Shown: positions 23,953 through 33,632, counted from the stretch's first letter. The stretch is DNA of 33,632 nucleotides from a bacterium BMS3Bbin05 (GCA_002897855.1 BDTO01000022.1:1-33632), one strand, 5' to 3'. A program made the numbers and translations. Notes: a model not told the origin generated them from the sequence alone.

Positions 23953-25356
23953 TCAGTCAGATGGAGATACAGTATATACTCCATCCCTTGTCCTGTTCTT
24001 GACTTTGTACATTGCTTCATCTGCCAGGCGGAGGAGGTCATCTTTGGAGGTGGCGCTTTCGGGATAAGATGCAATGCCGAAACTTGCAGTGAGCTTGAGG
24101 TTTAGTCCTTCACCCTTGAGAAACACATGCCTGTTGATTAATTTCCTCAACCTTTCTGCAATCTGTGTTGCCGTGGACGGCGGGGTCTGTGGAAGAACTA
24201 CTACAAATTCATCACCACCATATCTTGATACTATATCTATTGCCCTCAAGCCTTTTATGAGGATCTGCCCCATTTCGACAAGAAGCTTGCTGCCGATAAG
24301 GTGACCGTAATGATCATTAACATCTTTGAAGTGATCAACGTCCATAAATATAAGTGAGACGGATGTACTATATCTTTCACATCTTGATATTTCTGTTTCC
24401 ATGGTCCTGTTAAGGTATCTTGAATTAAAGAGCTTGGTAAGGTCGTCGGTTATGGCAAGTTCAGCCATCTTCTGGTAGAGTAAAGCACTCTCGATTGCCA
24501 GAGATGCATAGTCTACAATCTTGAGTATTATGTGCAAATCATATTTGCTGAACGGCCTGTTATGTTTATTGTCTATAACTTCGATCGCACCGATTATTTG
24601 GCCTTTGCTTCTCAGTGGTACGCAGATAAACGTTTTTTTTGCGGCTATTACGCCTTCTTTTATTTCAGAACAGAAATGGCTGTCACTCCTCACATCGGGT
24701 ATTATTACCGGAACGCCTTCCTGCGCAACCCACCCAACAATGCCTTCGCCCGGTTTAAATGACAACTTCTTTCCCCTGCTTTTTGATTTTTTGTGGGTTT
24801 TCTCAAGATGCAACTTATCGAAGTCCTCGTCAAAGAGGTAAAATGACCATTTTTTTGCCTGTGTAATTTCTGTTATATTTTTCATGATACTGTCGATTAT
24901 GCTATGAAGTTCCAGAGATGTGGCAAGTGACTTACTGAATTTTTCAAGAAGTGACAGTTCCTTTTCTGACTCGACAAGCTTTTCCTGCATAGTGTCATAT
25001 TCTTCATAAAGCTGTTTGTCTTTTATTGCTTTATTTAACAGAAAGACGATCTGCCTCCTGGTGGGTTTAATTGCAGGATAGGTCATGTTTCCTGCCAGCC
25101 ACCTGTCAATACCCTTTGCGGGAATGTTGAAATCGATAACGATTGTTGGAATGGCCCTGCTGTCTTTAATGAAACTGCTGAAGGAACTGTCGGACGATTT
25201 ACTGTTTTCAATGATAATTGCGGATACTTCCCGGAGGACAACCGGCAATCTTGCAAGGTTGTTACTTCGTACTATATCGAACCCGTGTTCTGCCAGATAG
25301 TCCGCCAGTTTACCATCGGTAAGTTTATTGTTGCCTATCAATAGAATCTTATGCAT
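23953..25356 (-). CDS. Diguanylate cyclase: receiver-like, GAF and GGDEF domains
   Basis: 467 residues from ATG 25356, which overlaps the secA stop (AATGCATAA); an upstream start at 25476 would lie deep in secA. Domains in order: a receiver-like fold (1-115) without the usual phospho-acceptor pattern; a short coiled coil (about 115-145); GAF (about 148-295); GGDEF (300-467). The catalytic motif RYGGDEF is intact at 380-384 and an RxxD inhibitory site (RAID, 371-374) lies five residues before it, so it should make c-di-GMP with product inhibition. Overlap with secA implies translational coupling. The signal sensed by the GAF domain is unknown. Confidence 0.92.
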   Translation of the reverse strand: MHKILLIGNNKLTDGKLADYLAEHGFDIVRSNNLARLPVVLREVSAIIIENSKSSDSSFSSFIKDSRAIPTIVIDFNIPAKGIDRWLAGNMTYPAIKPTRRQIVFLLNKAIKDKQLYEEYDTMQEKLVESEKELSLLEKFSKSLATSLELHSIIDSIMKNITEITQAKKWSFYLFDEDFDKLHLEKTHKKSKSRGKKLSFKPGEGIVGWVAQEGVPVIIPDVRSDSHFCSEIKEGVIAAKKTFICVPLRSKGQIIGAIEVIDNKHNRPFSKYDLHIILKIVDYASLAIESALLYQKMAELAITDDLTKLFNSRYLNRTMETEISRCERYSTSVSLIFMDVDHFKDVNDHYGHLIGSKLLVEMGQILIKGLRAIDIVSRYGGDEFVVVLPQTPPSTATQIAERLRKLINRHVFLKGEGLNLKLTASFGIASYPESATSKDDLLRLADEAMYKVKNRTRDGVYTVSPSD

Positions 25357-28024
25357 TTGCCCCGCAGCATTTTTTGTATTTTTTCCCGCTGCCGCATGGA
25401 CAGGGGGCATTTCTACCGATCTTCCTGCCTCTTTTTGCCGGCTGCTGTGATTCCGAGGCACCTTTATTGTATGCAAGCTGATGTGATCTCGGTACCGAGG
25501 CAGTTAAACTCTCTTCAGACTTTATCTGTACCCTGAAGATTCTTGTAAGCATCTCGGTATTAACCCGGTCGGTCATATCCGCAAACATATCATATGCTTC
25601 TCTTTTGTATTCTACGAGAGGGTCTTTCTGACCATAACCTCTCAGGCCAATCCCCTCTTTGAGGTGATCCATAGCGAGAAGGTGGTCTTTCCACATATTA
25701 TCCAGTATCTGGAGCATTAAGAATTTCTCTACCTGGCGAAGAACCTCCGGGGTCATTTCTTCTTCTTTTCTTTCGTAGAATTCAACTGCTTTTTCTGTGA
25801 GCACCTTGCGGAAGGCATCAATACCCTGAATATTTTCGGTATCGGGCGATGCAAACCCGAACATTCCATAGAAAGCATCCCTGAGTCCCCCGGTGTCCCA
25901 TTGTTCATGATATTTATCTTCCGGACAATATATGGATAACAGCTCATCGATTCCACTATCTATCATTTCAAATATCTTATCCTTGAGTGATTCCGATGTC
26001 AGAATTTCTTTTCTGAATGCATATATTTCTGTTCGCTGTTTATTCATGACGTCATCGTATTCGAGGAGGTGCTTCCTGATATCAAAGTTGTGGGCTTCAA
26101 CACGTTTCTGGGAGTTTTCTATTGCCTTTGAAACCATTTTGTTTTCAATGGGAACACCTTCATCCATGCCCAGCTTTTCCATGAAGCCGGATATCCTCTC
26201 TGAGCCGAATATCCTCATAAGGTCGTCTTCCAGAGAAAGATAGAAACGGGATGCGCCGGGGTCTCCCTGTCTTCCTGAACGGCCCCTGAGCTGGTTATCG
26301 ATCCGTCGTGCTTCATGCCTCTCAGTCCCGAGTATGTGCAGACCTCCTGCTTTCTTAACTTTCTCTTTTTCTTCACTACATATCTTTTCCGCTTCAGCCA
26401 GTGCCTTCTGTATTTGTTCTTCAGTAGTCTCATGCTTATCTTTAAGGAGTTCTCTTGCAAGTATACTGGGGCTACCGCCAAGTACAATATCCGTCCCCCT
26501 TCCGGCCATATTGGTTGCTATAGTGACTGCCCCGCTTCTTCCTGCCTGGGCTATTATTTCAGCCTCTTGTTCGTGGTACTTGGCATTAAGGACGGCATGA
26601 GGTATCTTTTCTTTTTTCAGCATTCGGCTGAGCAGTTCGGATTTTTCGATCGATATGGTACCGACAAGCACGGGCTGTCCCCGTTCATGGCAATCTTTTA
26701 TCTCATCTATGGCGGCCTGGAATTTACCCTTTTCAGTTTTATATATCATGTCGGCATGATCTTTTCTTATCATGGGTTTATTTGTTGGTATTACCACCAC
26801 CTCGAGGTTGTATATTTTTGCGAATTCTTCCGCCTCGGTATCAGCAGTTCCGGTCATTCCTGAAAGCTTGGTGTACATCCTGAAGTAGTTCTGGAATGTA
26901 ATAGTTGCGAGTGTCTGGTTTTCACTTGCTATGGTGACCATTTCCTTGGCTTCTATTGCCTGATGAAGTCCGTCAGACCATCTTCTGCCGGGCATCAGTC
27001 TTCCTGTGAACTCATCAACAATTAATATCTCACCATTCTTTATAACGTAGTCGACATCCTTTTTAAACAGATGGTGTGCCTTAAGTCCCTGAAGAACATG
27101 GTGAACCAGCTCGATATTCTTTGCGTCAAAAAGGTTGTCGACATTGAGAAGTTGTTCCGCTTTTATATTCCCCTCTTCGGTTAAAAAGACGGTCTTTTCC
27201 TTTTCATCTATAGTGAAATCAATATCTTTTTTCAGTTTAGGTATGATCCTGTTTATCTTGTAATACTTGTCTGTGGAATCTTCAGATGGGCCCGAGATGA
27301 TGAGTGGTGTCCTTGCCTCGTCGATCAGAATACTGTCAACCTCATCCACTATGGCAAAATTGTGTTCCCTCTGGCAGTATTCCTCAAATTCGTATTTCAT
27401 GTTGTCTCTCAGATAATCGAATCCGAACTCATTGTTCGTACCATAAGTGATATCCGCCCTGTATGCTTCATGTCTTGGATAGGGGCTGAGAAACTGGAGT
27501 TTGGGGTCATCCGAGTCATACTCCGGGTCAAACAGGAAAGAGTTGTCGGATTGTATTATTGCGAGTGAGAGTCCGAGAAAATGGTAAACGGGTCCCATCC
27601 ACTGGGCGTCCCTTTTAGCAAGGTAATCATTTACCGTTATCACGTGAGCCCCTTTCCCCTCAAGGGCATTAAGATAGACTGCGAGAGTTGCTACGAGTGT
27701 TTTGCCTTCACCCGTTTTCATCTCTGCGATTTTGCCTTCATGGAGGATGATACCCCCAATCAGTTGAACATCAAAGTGACGCATGCCCAATATGCGTTTT
27801 GATGATTCCCTCACAACGGCAAATGCTTCCGGAAGTATGTCGTCAAGGGTCTCACCTGAAGATATTCTTGACTTGAATTCATCCGTTTTCATCCTGAGTT
27901 CGGTGTCCGAAAGGGTTGATACAGGGCCTTCAAGTGAGTTAATCTTATCGACAAGAGGTTGTATGCGTTTCAGCTCTCTTTCTGTCTTTGTCCCAAATAT
28001 CTTTTTTAATAAAGTATTAACCAT
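25349..28024 (-). CDS. secA: Preprotein translocase ATPase SecA
   Basis: 891 residues, full length. It starts [19 protein letters not shown] and shows the DEAD-motor elements: [14 protein letters not shown] (Walker A), [20 protein letters not shown] (Walker B), [15 protein letters not shown], and [13 protein letters not shown]. The C-terminus ends with the zinc/SecB-binding motif [13 protein letters not shown]. It drives protein export through SecYEG. It is first in a run with the diguanylate cyclase and the MglA-like gene. Confidence 0.98.
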   Translation of the reverse strand: MVNTLLKKIFGTKTERELKRIQPLVDKINSLEGPVSTLSDTELRMKTDEFKSRISSGETLDDILPEAFAVVRESSKRILGMRHFDVQLIGGIILHEGKIAEMKTGEGKTLVATLAVYLNALEGKGAHVITVNDYLAKRDAQWMGPVYHFLGLSLAIIQSDNSFLFDPEYDSDDPKLQFLSPYPRHEAYRADITYGTNNEFGFDYLRDNMKYEFEEYCQREHNFAIVDEVDSILIDEARTPLIISGPSEDSTDKYYKINRIIPKLKKDIDFTIDEKEKTVFLTEEGNIKAEQLLNVDNLFDAKNIELVHHVLQGLKAHHLFKKDVDYVIKNGEILIVDEFTGRLMPGRRWSDGLHQAIEAKEMVTIASENQTLATITFQNYFRMYTKLSGMTGTADTEAEEFAKIYNLEVVVIPTNKPMIRKDHADMIYKTEKGKFQAAIDEIKDCHERGQPVLVGTISIEKSELLSRMLKKEKIPHAVLNAKYHEQEAEIIAQAGRSGAVTIATNMAGRGTDIVLGGSPSILARELLKDKHETTEEQIQKALAEAEKICSEEKEKVKKAGGLHILGTERHEARRIDNQLRGRSGRQGDPGASRFYLSLEDDLMRIFGSERISGFMEKLGMDEGVPIENKMVSKAIENSQKRVEAHNFDIRKHLLEYDDVMNKQRTEIYAFRKEILTSESLKDKIFEMIDSGIDELLSIYCPEDKYHEQWDTGGLRDAFYGMFGFASPDTENIQGIDAFRKVLTEKAVEFYERKEEEMTPEVLRQVEKFLMLQILDNMWKDHLLAMDHLKEGIGLRGYGQKDPLVEYKREAYDMFADMTDRVNTEMLTRIFRVQIKSEESLTASVPRSHQLAYNKGASESQQPAKRGRKIGRNAPCPCGSGKKYKKCCGANA

Positions 28025-28559
28025 AATTTAATATATATAAACAATGAATTAATTGCAAGGAGATGTACAGGTTCCACGCATTTATGCCTTAAAGGGTTTA
28101 TATCATAACATCGTGAACCATTGAGAAAGCATCAGAGACAGGGAACCACGGAAAAAAAGGCCATAGAGAAAGATAACGCATAACATGATTGAGTGACAAA
28201 TCCCCCTTAATCCCCCCGCATCAGAGGCTGTGTCATAATTGTCATCCCTGAAATAAATTCAGGGCAGGCTCTGAACTTGTTTCAGGATCTATATAAAACG
28301 TAACATATTGAAAACACGAGATTCTGAAATAAATTCAGAATGACATCATATACGTTTTCAGGATTGTGACACAGCCTCTCAAGGGAGGGGAGACTTTAAG
28401 ATACCCCGCTGTTTCTGCGGCGGGGAGCTTTGTTTTTCTTTCTTCTTTATGATTTTCAACTGATTTGGTGATGAACCCAAGAAAAAAGGGGCGATATTTC
28501 AGCCCCCTGAGAAATATGAGGATTAGGAATCTCTTAACTTGTGCTATGCATTGCCGGGT
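28025..28559. repeat. Gap with nested repeats between secA and the porin gene
   Basis: No gene seen. From about 28195 a C-rich arm (CCCCCTTAATCCCC) is interrupted by the inverted-repeat element at 28223-28379 and then resumes (AAGGGAGGGGAGACTTTAAG), followed by GATACCCCGC...GCGGCGGGG (about 28400-28425). The same flanking blocks occur uninterrupted near 1745-1800, so the element appears to sit inside another repeat. Confidence 0.55.
28223..28379. repeat. MITE-like inverted-repeat element, copy 2 (reverse orientation)
   Basis: The left end AGAGGCTGTGTCATAATT (28223-28240) and right end ATTGTGACACAGCCTCT (28363-28379) are inverted repeats. The interior modules match the 1569-1703 element read backwards, plus about 20 extra bases containing a repeated CCTGAAATAAATTCAGGGC hairpin. 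Confidence 0.75.
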
Positions 28560-29753
28560 TCAAAACCTGTACTGAAGCATAGTGGATACAGTATTGAAAT
28601 CCACGGACTGTGGATTTAATTCTTTGTCAAAGTCCGTATTGGCATATTCAATGGTTAGCCTCAAGCTCTCTCCGTCGATAAAGTAGTTAACTCCCGCCCC
28701 GATCCACTTGATTTTCTGGGCAAGTACATTATCCAGTTGGGCAAAGTCCCATTCCTCATACCGGATAAACGGCTGCAGTTGTCCCGGACCGATCTTTTGA
28801 GGAAGCAGATAACCTGTCTTTGCATACCATCCCTTTTTGGTCCCGTCTATCCCGAGGCTTTGAGTGTCCGGATTACTCCCTTTATAGGCCTCATTAAAAT
28901 CTGTTTTAAGATAGGCTGCCGATAGTGTAAGGGTACCTATATTAAATGGATACTCAAAGAACCCGTCGGCGGTCCATGCTGTATAGTTTTTTGCTCCGGT
29001 CTCGGCGATAACATCGCTGTAGACTGCATCGGGTTGGTATTGTACGCCTGCACCGAAGGTCAGAACCTTCTTCTTCCCCAGATATGTTCCCTTATATCCA
29101 AATGCATATTCAGGGTCTAACACCGAGACGTGCACACGTCCTGTGTACATCAGGCTGCTCTTGGGGGATGCCCCGCTGTTGTACCCTTCCGATACCCGTA
29201 AACGATACTGCATCCTGGCTGCAGGAATATTCCCCCATACTGTTATACCTGTGTCCCTGCTATGCTTGAAGGGAGTATAGATAAAGAGAGAACGGTCAAT
29301 GCTCAAGGGCTCAAAGCAGTCTTCGAGATTTTCTCTTGTCAACTGTATCTTCTGTTTTCCAGCATATATCCTGAAGCTGTTGCTGAAGTCGGCCATGAAA
29401 TATGCATCAAGCAGATAGAAATCCTTGCCGGATTCGCTATTTACTGTTAAGGGTGAGATCCTTCTCTCCCCTGCATACTCTATCTGGACGATGAACCCGT
29501 ATTTATCCGTGCCGTGCCCCCAGAAGGTCAGCCTGTTTCTCCTGAAAAAGAGATTTGTTGTATCTGAGGTTTTATCGGGACCCGATCCTGTATCCCTCCA
29601 TACACCGTAAAGCTGCCCCTGAAAATCCAATTTCAGAAAGGCCCCCTGGTCACCGATTACAAACGGCTTGAATGCCTGTGCATTCGGTATCCCGATGCTG
29701 AGTAAAGCTGCAAAAATTATCAGTAGAAAGATATATCCTGATTTTACTTTCAT
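28560..29753 (-). CDS. Outer-membrane porin (phosphate-selective-porin / ExtI-like)
   Basis: 397 residues. A signal peptide (MKVKSGYIFLLIIFAALLSIGIPNAQA) is followed by alternating amphipathic beta-strands and a terminal aromatic signature ending QYRF, as for OM beta-barrels. DFQGQLYGVWRDTG, FFRRNRLTFWGH and YAGKQKIQLTRENLED resemble OprP/OprO-like porins and the porin next to a rhodanese lipoprotein in Geobacter (ExtI, reported to affect selenite and tellurite reduction; from memory). It is last in a six-gene operon, 63 bases after the rhodanese gene. The substrate is probably an oxyanion; which one is inference. Confidence 0.8.
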   Translation of the reverse strand: MKVKSGYIFLLIIFAALLSIGIPNAQAFKPFVIGDQGAFLKLDFQGQLYGVWRDTGSGPDKTSDTTNLFFRRNRLTFWGHGTDKYGFIVQIEYAGERRISPLTVNSESGKDFYLLDAYFMADFSNSFRIYAGKQKIQLTRENLEDCFEPLSIDRSLFIYTPFKHSRDTGITVWGNIPAARMQYRLRVSEGYNSGASPKSSLMYTGRVHVSVLDPEYAFGYKGTYLGKKKVLTFGAGVQYQPDAVYSDVIAETGAKNYTAWTADGFFEYPFNIGTLTLSAAYLKTDFNEAYKGSNPDTQSLGIDGTKKGWYAKTGYLLPQKIGPGQLQPFIRYEEWDFAQLDNVLAQKIKWIGAGVNYFIDGESLRLTIEYANTDFDKELNPQSVDFNTVSTMLQYRF

Positions 29754-29816
29754 TACCGGTCTCCTCCTTTATTTTAAAATATTTACTTTTGGTGCATTGG
29801 ATGCCTGTGTTGTCCA

Positions 29817-31220
29817 CTAACATCCAACCTGAGGGGGAGGGCCTCCGGTGCCGGTGCCTCCACCTGAGCCGGATTCGAAATATGCCTTGTCCGTCTCTTC
29901 GATCTTATTTGCGGAAGTGTCATAGGGATCTACAACAGATCCGCCATCGGCCGGATTTTCTATTGTCGCTCCACCGGTGATGTTGAAGTAAAGATTTTCA
30001 GTGCGTGCGGGGGTATCCGTTCTCCACTTGGAATCATCAGGCAGGAACCCGCCGTTTGTTACTCCTGCAAGCTGTCCCCACTGGCTCCATGAACCATCAT
30101 AATTTTCTACCGGCCAGCCCAGGTTGGCGTCTATTGCAACGAACATTGCGGAGGATATCATGCCGGTCCTGCAGTGCACATATGCGACCTTAGTGTTGTC
30201 TAAGCCTGTCTCGGTTGTCAGTAGATTGGCCATGTCGTTTTTCGGGAGGAAACGGTAATATGTAAATGCCGCACTGCCCGGGTCTGTTGTATCTACTTTT
30301 TCAAAAAGGTCACCAAACCACATGGCCTTGCCACCCCTGATATGACCTTCAAAGGCTACATAATCCCCTGCTGTGGGGGATGGCTGGCATGGTGGAGCTG
30401 TCACTCCGGCAGCTTCCAGGTAAGTACAGATATCCCCCCATGAATCCGCTTTGGAGTCAAATACTCCTTTTGTTTTCATAGGGTCTCCGTCATACGAAGC
30501 TGTTCCCGTGGATCCGCCCGAATAATATCCATTGCCCCCTCTGCCGTCGATTACCAATGCATTGGGGACCTTGCCGTCTGCAACATCCATCATCTCCTGC
30601 AATGATACCCGCAGGTCACTCCTGAACAACGGGTTATTCCTTACGCTGTAGGTTGAAGGGATAATAGAAGGAGCCGGTGCAGTGGAAAGGCCGTATTTTT
30701 CTCTGTAGGCGCCGTCCAGTCCGTTAAGAACCTTTAATCTGCTCTTCGGGAACCCCCAGTAGCGGAAGTTGAAATAGGCCCTTCCAACCCACATATAATC
30801 CCAATATGAGGATCCGGGACCGGTAATGACAATAGTGGTATTCTTGTCAATCCCGTATTTCTTGATAAGCGCATCCATGGACGAACCATCAAGCACCATA
30901 TTTACAGAAGATACTATACCTTCTGAGCGTACCGGGAGTATATCCGACCGATTTAGAAACTGAGCACCCGGGATATGTCCGGATTCATAGGTCGTCTGGG
31001 TATTAACATCAAGTATTACTACCCTGTTGTACCCTGTACCATTTACATCTCCGCTATCAACCCAGCTTTTCAGGGTATCGGCGGACATTGCAGTTGAAGT
31101 TCCGGTAGTGGATGGAGAATCATAACCGCTATTTCCACCGCACCCTTGAAGAACCATAGGTAGAATAAGCAAAACAACGAACAGGATCAGACGTGTCCTT
31201 TTGGAAAATTCTTTAAACAT
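29817..31220 (-). CDS. Double-rhodanese-domain lipoprotein
   Basis: 467 residues. The lipoprotein signal ends LQGC. Two rhodanese domains follow: the first (about 45-190; RVVILDVNTQTTYESGHIPGAQF) lacks the catalytic Cys, having IVITGPGSS; the second (about 210-400; NALVIDGRGG ... YVAFEGHIRGG) has the active loop VHCRTGMIS with its sulfur-carrying Cys. The end is a Gly/Pro-rich tail finishing ...PPPQVGC. Such proteins move sulfane sulfur (or selenium) between carriers, here at the membrane surface next to a porin, a TusA-like protein and a YeeE-type transporter. The order rhodanese lipoprotein then porin recalls ExtH-ExtI of Geobacter. Confidence 0.88.
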   Translation of the reverse strand: MFKEFSKRTRLILFVVLLILPMVLQGCGGNSGYDSPSTTGTSTAMSADTLKSWVDSGDVNGTGYNRVVILDVNTQTTYESGHIPGAQFLNRSDILPVRSEGIVSSVNMVLDGSSMDALIKKYGIDKNTTIVITGPGSSYWDYMWVGRAYFNFRYWGFPKSRLKVLNGLDGAYREKYGLSTAPAPSIIPSTYSVRNNPLFRSDLRVSLQEMMDVADGKVPNALVIDGRGGNGYYSGGSTGTASYDGDPMKTKGVFDSKADSWGDICTYLEAAGVTAPPCQPSPTAGDYVAFEGHIRGGKAMWFGDLFEKVDTTDPGSAAFTYYRFLPKNDMANLLTTETGLDNTKVAYVHCRTGMISSAMFVAIDANLGWPVENYDGSWSQWGQLAGVTNGGFLPDDSKWRTDTPARTENLYFNITGGATIENPADGGSVVDPYDTSANKIEETDKAYFESGSGGGTGTGGPPPQVGC

Positions 31221-31275
31221 CTTTACCTCCTCTCGTTTAATGAATTAGTTGCTTACACAAGTAAGCGCCCCTCTA

Positions 31276-31512
31276 CTATTTCTGGATGATAAAAGTGACT
31301 TCCCCCCCCTCGTCGGTTTCCTCGATGAGTTTATATCCAGCCCGTTCGCACAGAGCGGGAATCGAGTGCTTCGTACTGCTGTCGTTGGCTATAAGTTTCA
31401 AGGTTTGCCCTGATTCCATTTTTTTTAGTATATTCATGGTCATAACCATCGGCCTCGGGCATACAAACCCTTTCACATCCAACTCATTATCAATCTTGAT
31501 ATCGGTCCCCAT
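31276..31512 (-). CDS. TusA/SirA/YedF-like sulfur carrier
   Basis: 78 residues with the family fold and the conserved CPRP motif (VKGFVCPRPMVM), whose Cys carries persulfide (or selenium in proteins of the YedF branch). It lies between the rhodanese lipoprotein and a universal stress protein, two genes from a YeeE/YedE transporter. TusA-YeeE pairs import thiosulfate, and YedE-YedF pairs are linked to selenium metabolism; this sequence alone does not separate the two. A Shine-Dalgarno GGAGG precedes the start. Confidence 0.92.
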   Translation of the reverse strand: MGTDIKIDNELDVKGFVCPRPMVMTMNILKKMESGQTLKLIANDSSTKHSIPALCERAGYKLIEETDEGGEVTFIIQK

Positions 31513-31562
31513 AATACCTCCTTTATTTATCTATAAAGTTTTGTCAGGCTGCACCTGAGTAT

Positions 31563-32021
31563 TTAATGGCATACCAACACAGGTATTTCAGAGTGTCCCA
31601 GAACCCTTGTTGTTACACTCCCGAGCAGTACCTCCTTAACTCCCATATTCCCGTGCGAATTCATGACAATAAGATCGCATTTCCTGTCTGCAGCCGCCTT
31701 CAGTATCCCTTCATATATAGAACGGGCATGGATGGAAACAGTCTCGCACTGTACTCCTGCCGCTTTTGCCTTTTCTTCGATTACAGAGAGATAACGTTGG
31801 GACATCATTTTTATCTTTTCATTAAATCTGGCCCTGAATTGTTGCGCATCAGGGGAGTCATCAGGAGACCAGACATCCCATATGTCTCCGGGTGTTGCAT
31901 CGGGAATAACATGTAATCCCGTTACCCTTGCTCCAAGGCTCTTTGCAAGGGCAATTCCCTTAACAATGGCTTCTTCTGCGAGAGAGGAACCATCGGTGGG
32001 TAAAAGGATCTGCTTAAACAT
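31563..32021 (-). CDS. Universal stress protein (UspA family)
   Basis: 152 residues starting MFKQILLPTDGSSLAEEAI and ending with the ATP-binding pattern NSHGNMGVKEVLLGSVTTRV then IPVLVCH. It is a typical single-domain UspA, cytosolic, probably nucleotide binding. It is embedded in the sulfur-type operon (46 bases after the transporter gene, 50 before the TusA-like gene), a common but unexplained association. Confidence 0.92.
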   Translation of the reverse strand: MFKQILLPTDGSSLAEEAIVKGIALAKSLGARVTGLHVIPDATPGDIWDVWSPDDSPDAQQFRARFNEKIKMMSQRYLSVIEEKAKAAGVQCETVSIHARSIYEGILKAAADRKCDLIVMNSHGNMGVKEVLLGSVTTRVLGHSEIPVLVCH

Positions 32022-32067
32022 TGGCGACCTCCCCGGGTGTCTTCTGTAAGTTCATGGGCATAGTGAA

Positions 32068-33465
32068 TTATTCCTCCATATATTTCTTGAATGTTCTGCC
32101 GCTAAACCATGTCATCATCAGTGCCCAGAATATGATTACACCTATAGTAAAAGCGACCGATATAGGATAGCTGCCGAAGATTTGCGGCAGGTACACATCT
32201 CTTATATTCCTGGACCCATAGGGTGCAAATATGTTTTTAAACCATGCCGCCTCTCTCATCGGAATAAGCCATGATGAAACACAAATGAGAGTGACCAGAC
32301 CTACCCATATCTTCACCTGTCCCTCTGCCGTCCTCCAAAGACTGTCGCTTACACATGCGCCGTTGAGTGCCATCCCTATACCAAAGAGTATGGCCCCCAG
32401 CAGTACGCCGATTCCTGCAGGGCTGATTGCAAATATCTCGGCATAGGCGAGGTCCGGGTTTACCGAACCAAGGAGCTTCATAGGTAAAAAGCCAAGAACC
32501 AATAATATATAAAGCAGGGCCATGGCCCTGAACATATCGGCAAACCCTGAAAGGAACGGTTCACGGTATGCATAGGCAAAACACATGCTGCCCCTCTGCA
32601 TGGCAAAACCTGTGAGTGTTGCGGCTGCAAAGGAAAGTGCAAGTGCGGGATACCCTATATGGGAGAATCGAAAAAGTGTAAAAACCATTACCAGGATCAA
32701 AGCACATCCCAGATACGGCTGGTATCTTATCCCCCAGGGTTCGCCGCCGTCTGCATTTTCCGGCAATATGGGCCATATTGTCTTTGTTTTTTCAAAAAGC
32801 ATCAAGGGTTTGTATCCTGCCCCATCAGCTTTGCACGCTATGGCTGACAATCGTCGTTTTTCAAGCCATATGATCAGCTTTGCTCCGAAAAATGAACCTA
32901 TAGTCATGCCCACGACCATCTCGATAGCCTGGATACCCATGGCTCCGATATTCGTAGTGCTTACCAGAGGACAACCAAACATGAATACAGCGCCTACACC
33001 CATTAGTATCCCCCCCGAGAGTGCAAGCAGGTATTCACTCTTGTCGAGAGGAACCTTAAGAGCAAATTCTTTTGCGAGCAGTGCTGCTACAAGTCCTCCA
33101 AAAAGTATCCCGAGCATGGTGCCTGCCGTGGGTTCAAGGAGTGGATTTGGATACTGTCTGAAAAAATTAATAGTTCCATCCGGCCAGATATAGCCGGCAA
33201 ATGGATAATGGGGGAGTCCTATATGCCCCAACCAGTTATTTATTATCCCTCCAAGCTCCTTTAATCCAAGAAAGGTACCAAGTGGTTTTGCCTGGTCATA
33301 TGGATTATTACCGGCCACTGTTCTTGCAAGGGACCATGTGGCGACACCATATGCCATTATTCCTGAAAGAGCCATGTATACGGCGGCTCTCCAGAGAGGC
33401 CATTTCTGCATGAAAAACTGCTTATACCATGATTTCAGCCAGCCCTTTATACCAAATTCCTCCAT
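32068..33465 (-). CDS. YeeE/YedE-family thiosulfate or selenium-related transporter
   Basis: 465 residues, about ten or more transmembrane helices in two homologous halves. The conserved membrane cysteines of the family are visible in MFGCPLVSTTNIGAMG, RGSMCFAYAYREPF and LNGACVSDSLWRTAEGQ, which in characterised YeeE pass thiosulfate through the membrane by transient S-S/H-bond contacts. YedE proteins of this family are associated with selenium metabolism. The gene has GGAGG 9 bases before the ATG and a TusA-like partner two genes on. Assignment to family is firm; the substrate is not. Confidence 0.9.
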   Translation of the reverse strand: MEEFGIKGWLKSWYKQFFMQKWPLWRAAVYMALSGIMAYGVATWSLARTVAGNNPYDQAKPLGTFLGLKELGGIINNWLGHIGLPHYPFAGYIWPDGTINFFRQYPNPLLEPTAGTMLGILFGGLVAALLAKEFALKVPLDKSEYLLALSGGILMGVGAVFMFGCPLVSTTNIGAMGIQAIEMVVGMTIGSFFGAKLIIWLEKRRLSAIACKADGAGYKPLMLFEKTKTIWPILPENADGGEPWGIRYQPYLGCALILVMVFTLFRFSHIGYPALALSFAAATLTGFAMQRGSMCFAYAYREPFLSGFADMFRAMALLYILLVLGFLPMKLLGSVNPDLAYAEIFAISPAGIGVLLGAILFGIGMALNGACVSDSLWRTAEGQVKIWVGLVTLICVSSWLIPMREAAWFKNIFAPYGSRNIRDVYLPQIFGSYPISVAFTIGVIIFWALMMTWFSGRTFKKYMEE

Positions 33466-33493
33466 TAAGTGAATACCTCCTTATTTGCTTTTT

Positions 33494-33632
33494 TTAACAG
33501 CCGCCTACACCGGCAGGCAGTAACATGAACGGTATTTTACCTGTCCCGATCTTCTTGCCTGTTTTTGCATCCACGGCAACTATTAACATATCGAACTTCC
33601 CGAGCGGCATACCCGGCGGTACTGCAAAGATT
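33494..33632 (-). CDS. C-terminal fragment of an unknown protein (operon upstream gene, cut by window edge)
   Basis: A frame open from the edge to TAA 33494-33496 reads ...IFAVPPGMPLGKFDMLIV then AVDAKTGKKIGTGKIPFM and ends LLPAGVGGC. It ends 28 bases before the transporter start, same strand, so it should be in the operon. The AVDAKTGKKIGTGKI part suggests a beta-sandwich segment. The final Cys after Gly-Gly is reminiscent of exposed sulfur-carrier tails, but this is speculation; I do not recognise the protein. Confidence 0.6.
   Translation of the reverse strand, partial: IFAVPPGMPLGKFDMLIVAVDAKTGKKIGTGKIPFMLLPAGVGGC

Noticed and set aside
28401-28440. GC-rich hairpin CCCCGC...GCGGGG followed by T-rich sequence as a terminator
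   Set aside because: It points the wrong way for the minus-strand genes on both sides and matches blocks of the dispersed repeat seen at 1792 and 18562, so it is better read as repeat sequence.
1-33632. tRNA-Sec, other tRNA, rRNA or CRISPR array
   Set aside because: I looked through the gene-free gaps for cloverleaf arms, CCA-type ends and regularly spaced direct repeats and saw none; a covariance-model search would be more reliable than reading by eye.

Overview
The window looks like a chromosomal piece from a Gram-negative anaerobe or microaerophile. It has an outer-membrane porin, lipoproteins, a Tat-exported membrane-bound [NiFe] hydrogenase and an MglA-type GTPase. Nitrospirota or Desulfobacterota would fit, partly because of the many small palindromic repeats; this is inference and no marker gene settles it. 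The spaces between operons are crowded with miniature inverted-repeat elements and degenerate repeats.

Layout. 1-965: start of a secreted lipoprotein (minus, cut by the edge), then a small unknown gene and a repeat-rich gap. 1973-5179: a large STAND/TPR/SARP-type regulator (minus), divergent from lexA (5365) and a Y-family polymerase (6144). The lexA promoter carries a perfect GAAC-N4-GTTC box. 7764-10226: rpiB and tkt (minus). 10227-11150: repeats. 11151-19692: hydrogenase locus, in order small subunit, an inserted 3.8-kb block of exported proteins, large subunit, cytochrome b, terminator, maturation protease and hypC. 19727-21958: pyrF and a trpE/pabB-type gene. 21955-28024 (minus): secA, a GAF-GGDEF protein and an MglA GTPase with a long acidic tail. 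28560-33632 (minus): a sulfur/selenium-type operon of an unknown partial protein, a YeeE/YedE transporter, UspA, a TusA-like protein, a double-rhodanese lipoprotein and a porin.

Main discovery. The hydrogenase large subunit is one open frame from ATG 16075 to TAA 17784 except for two in-frame TGA codons, at codons 60 and 63. They sit exactly where the two nickel-ligating cysteines of the N-terminal motif (RICGVC) belong. The rest of the gene is intact, TGA is a normal stop in neighbouring genes, and hairpins suitable as bacterial SECIS elements follow the codons. The simplest reading is a [NiFe] hydrogenase with two selenocysteines in the L1 motif (UxxU), unlike known [NiFeSe] enzymes whose single Sec is in the C-terminal motif. 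The small subunit is also odd: Asp replaces the second Cys of the proximal-cluster CxxC. No selA/B/C/D gene is in the window.

Secondary points. The hydrogenase operon is split by a block with tandemly duplicated genes: a relic, a frameshifted copy and an intact copy. Several genes (lexA, hyaD, hypC, perhaps dinB) have a -10 box 4-6 bases before the ATG and no Shine-Dalgarno, so they are probably read from leaderless mRNAs. The porin/rhodanese/TusA/YedE-like operon could relate to selenium or thiosulfate handling, but its link to the hydrogenase is only proximity.
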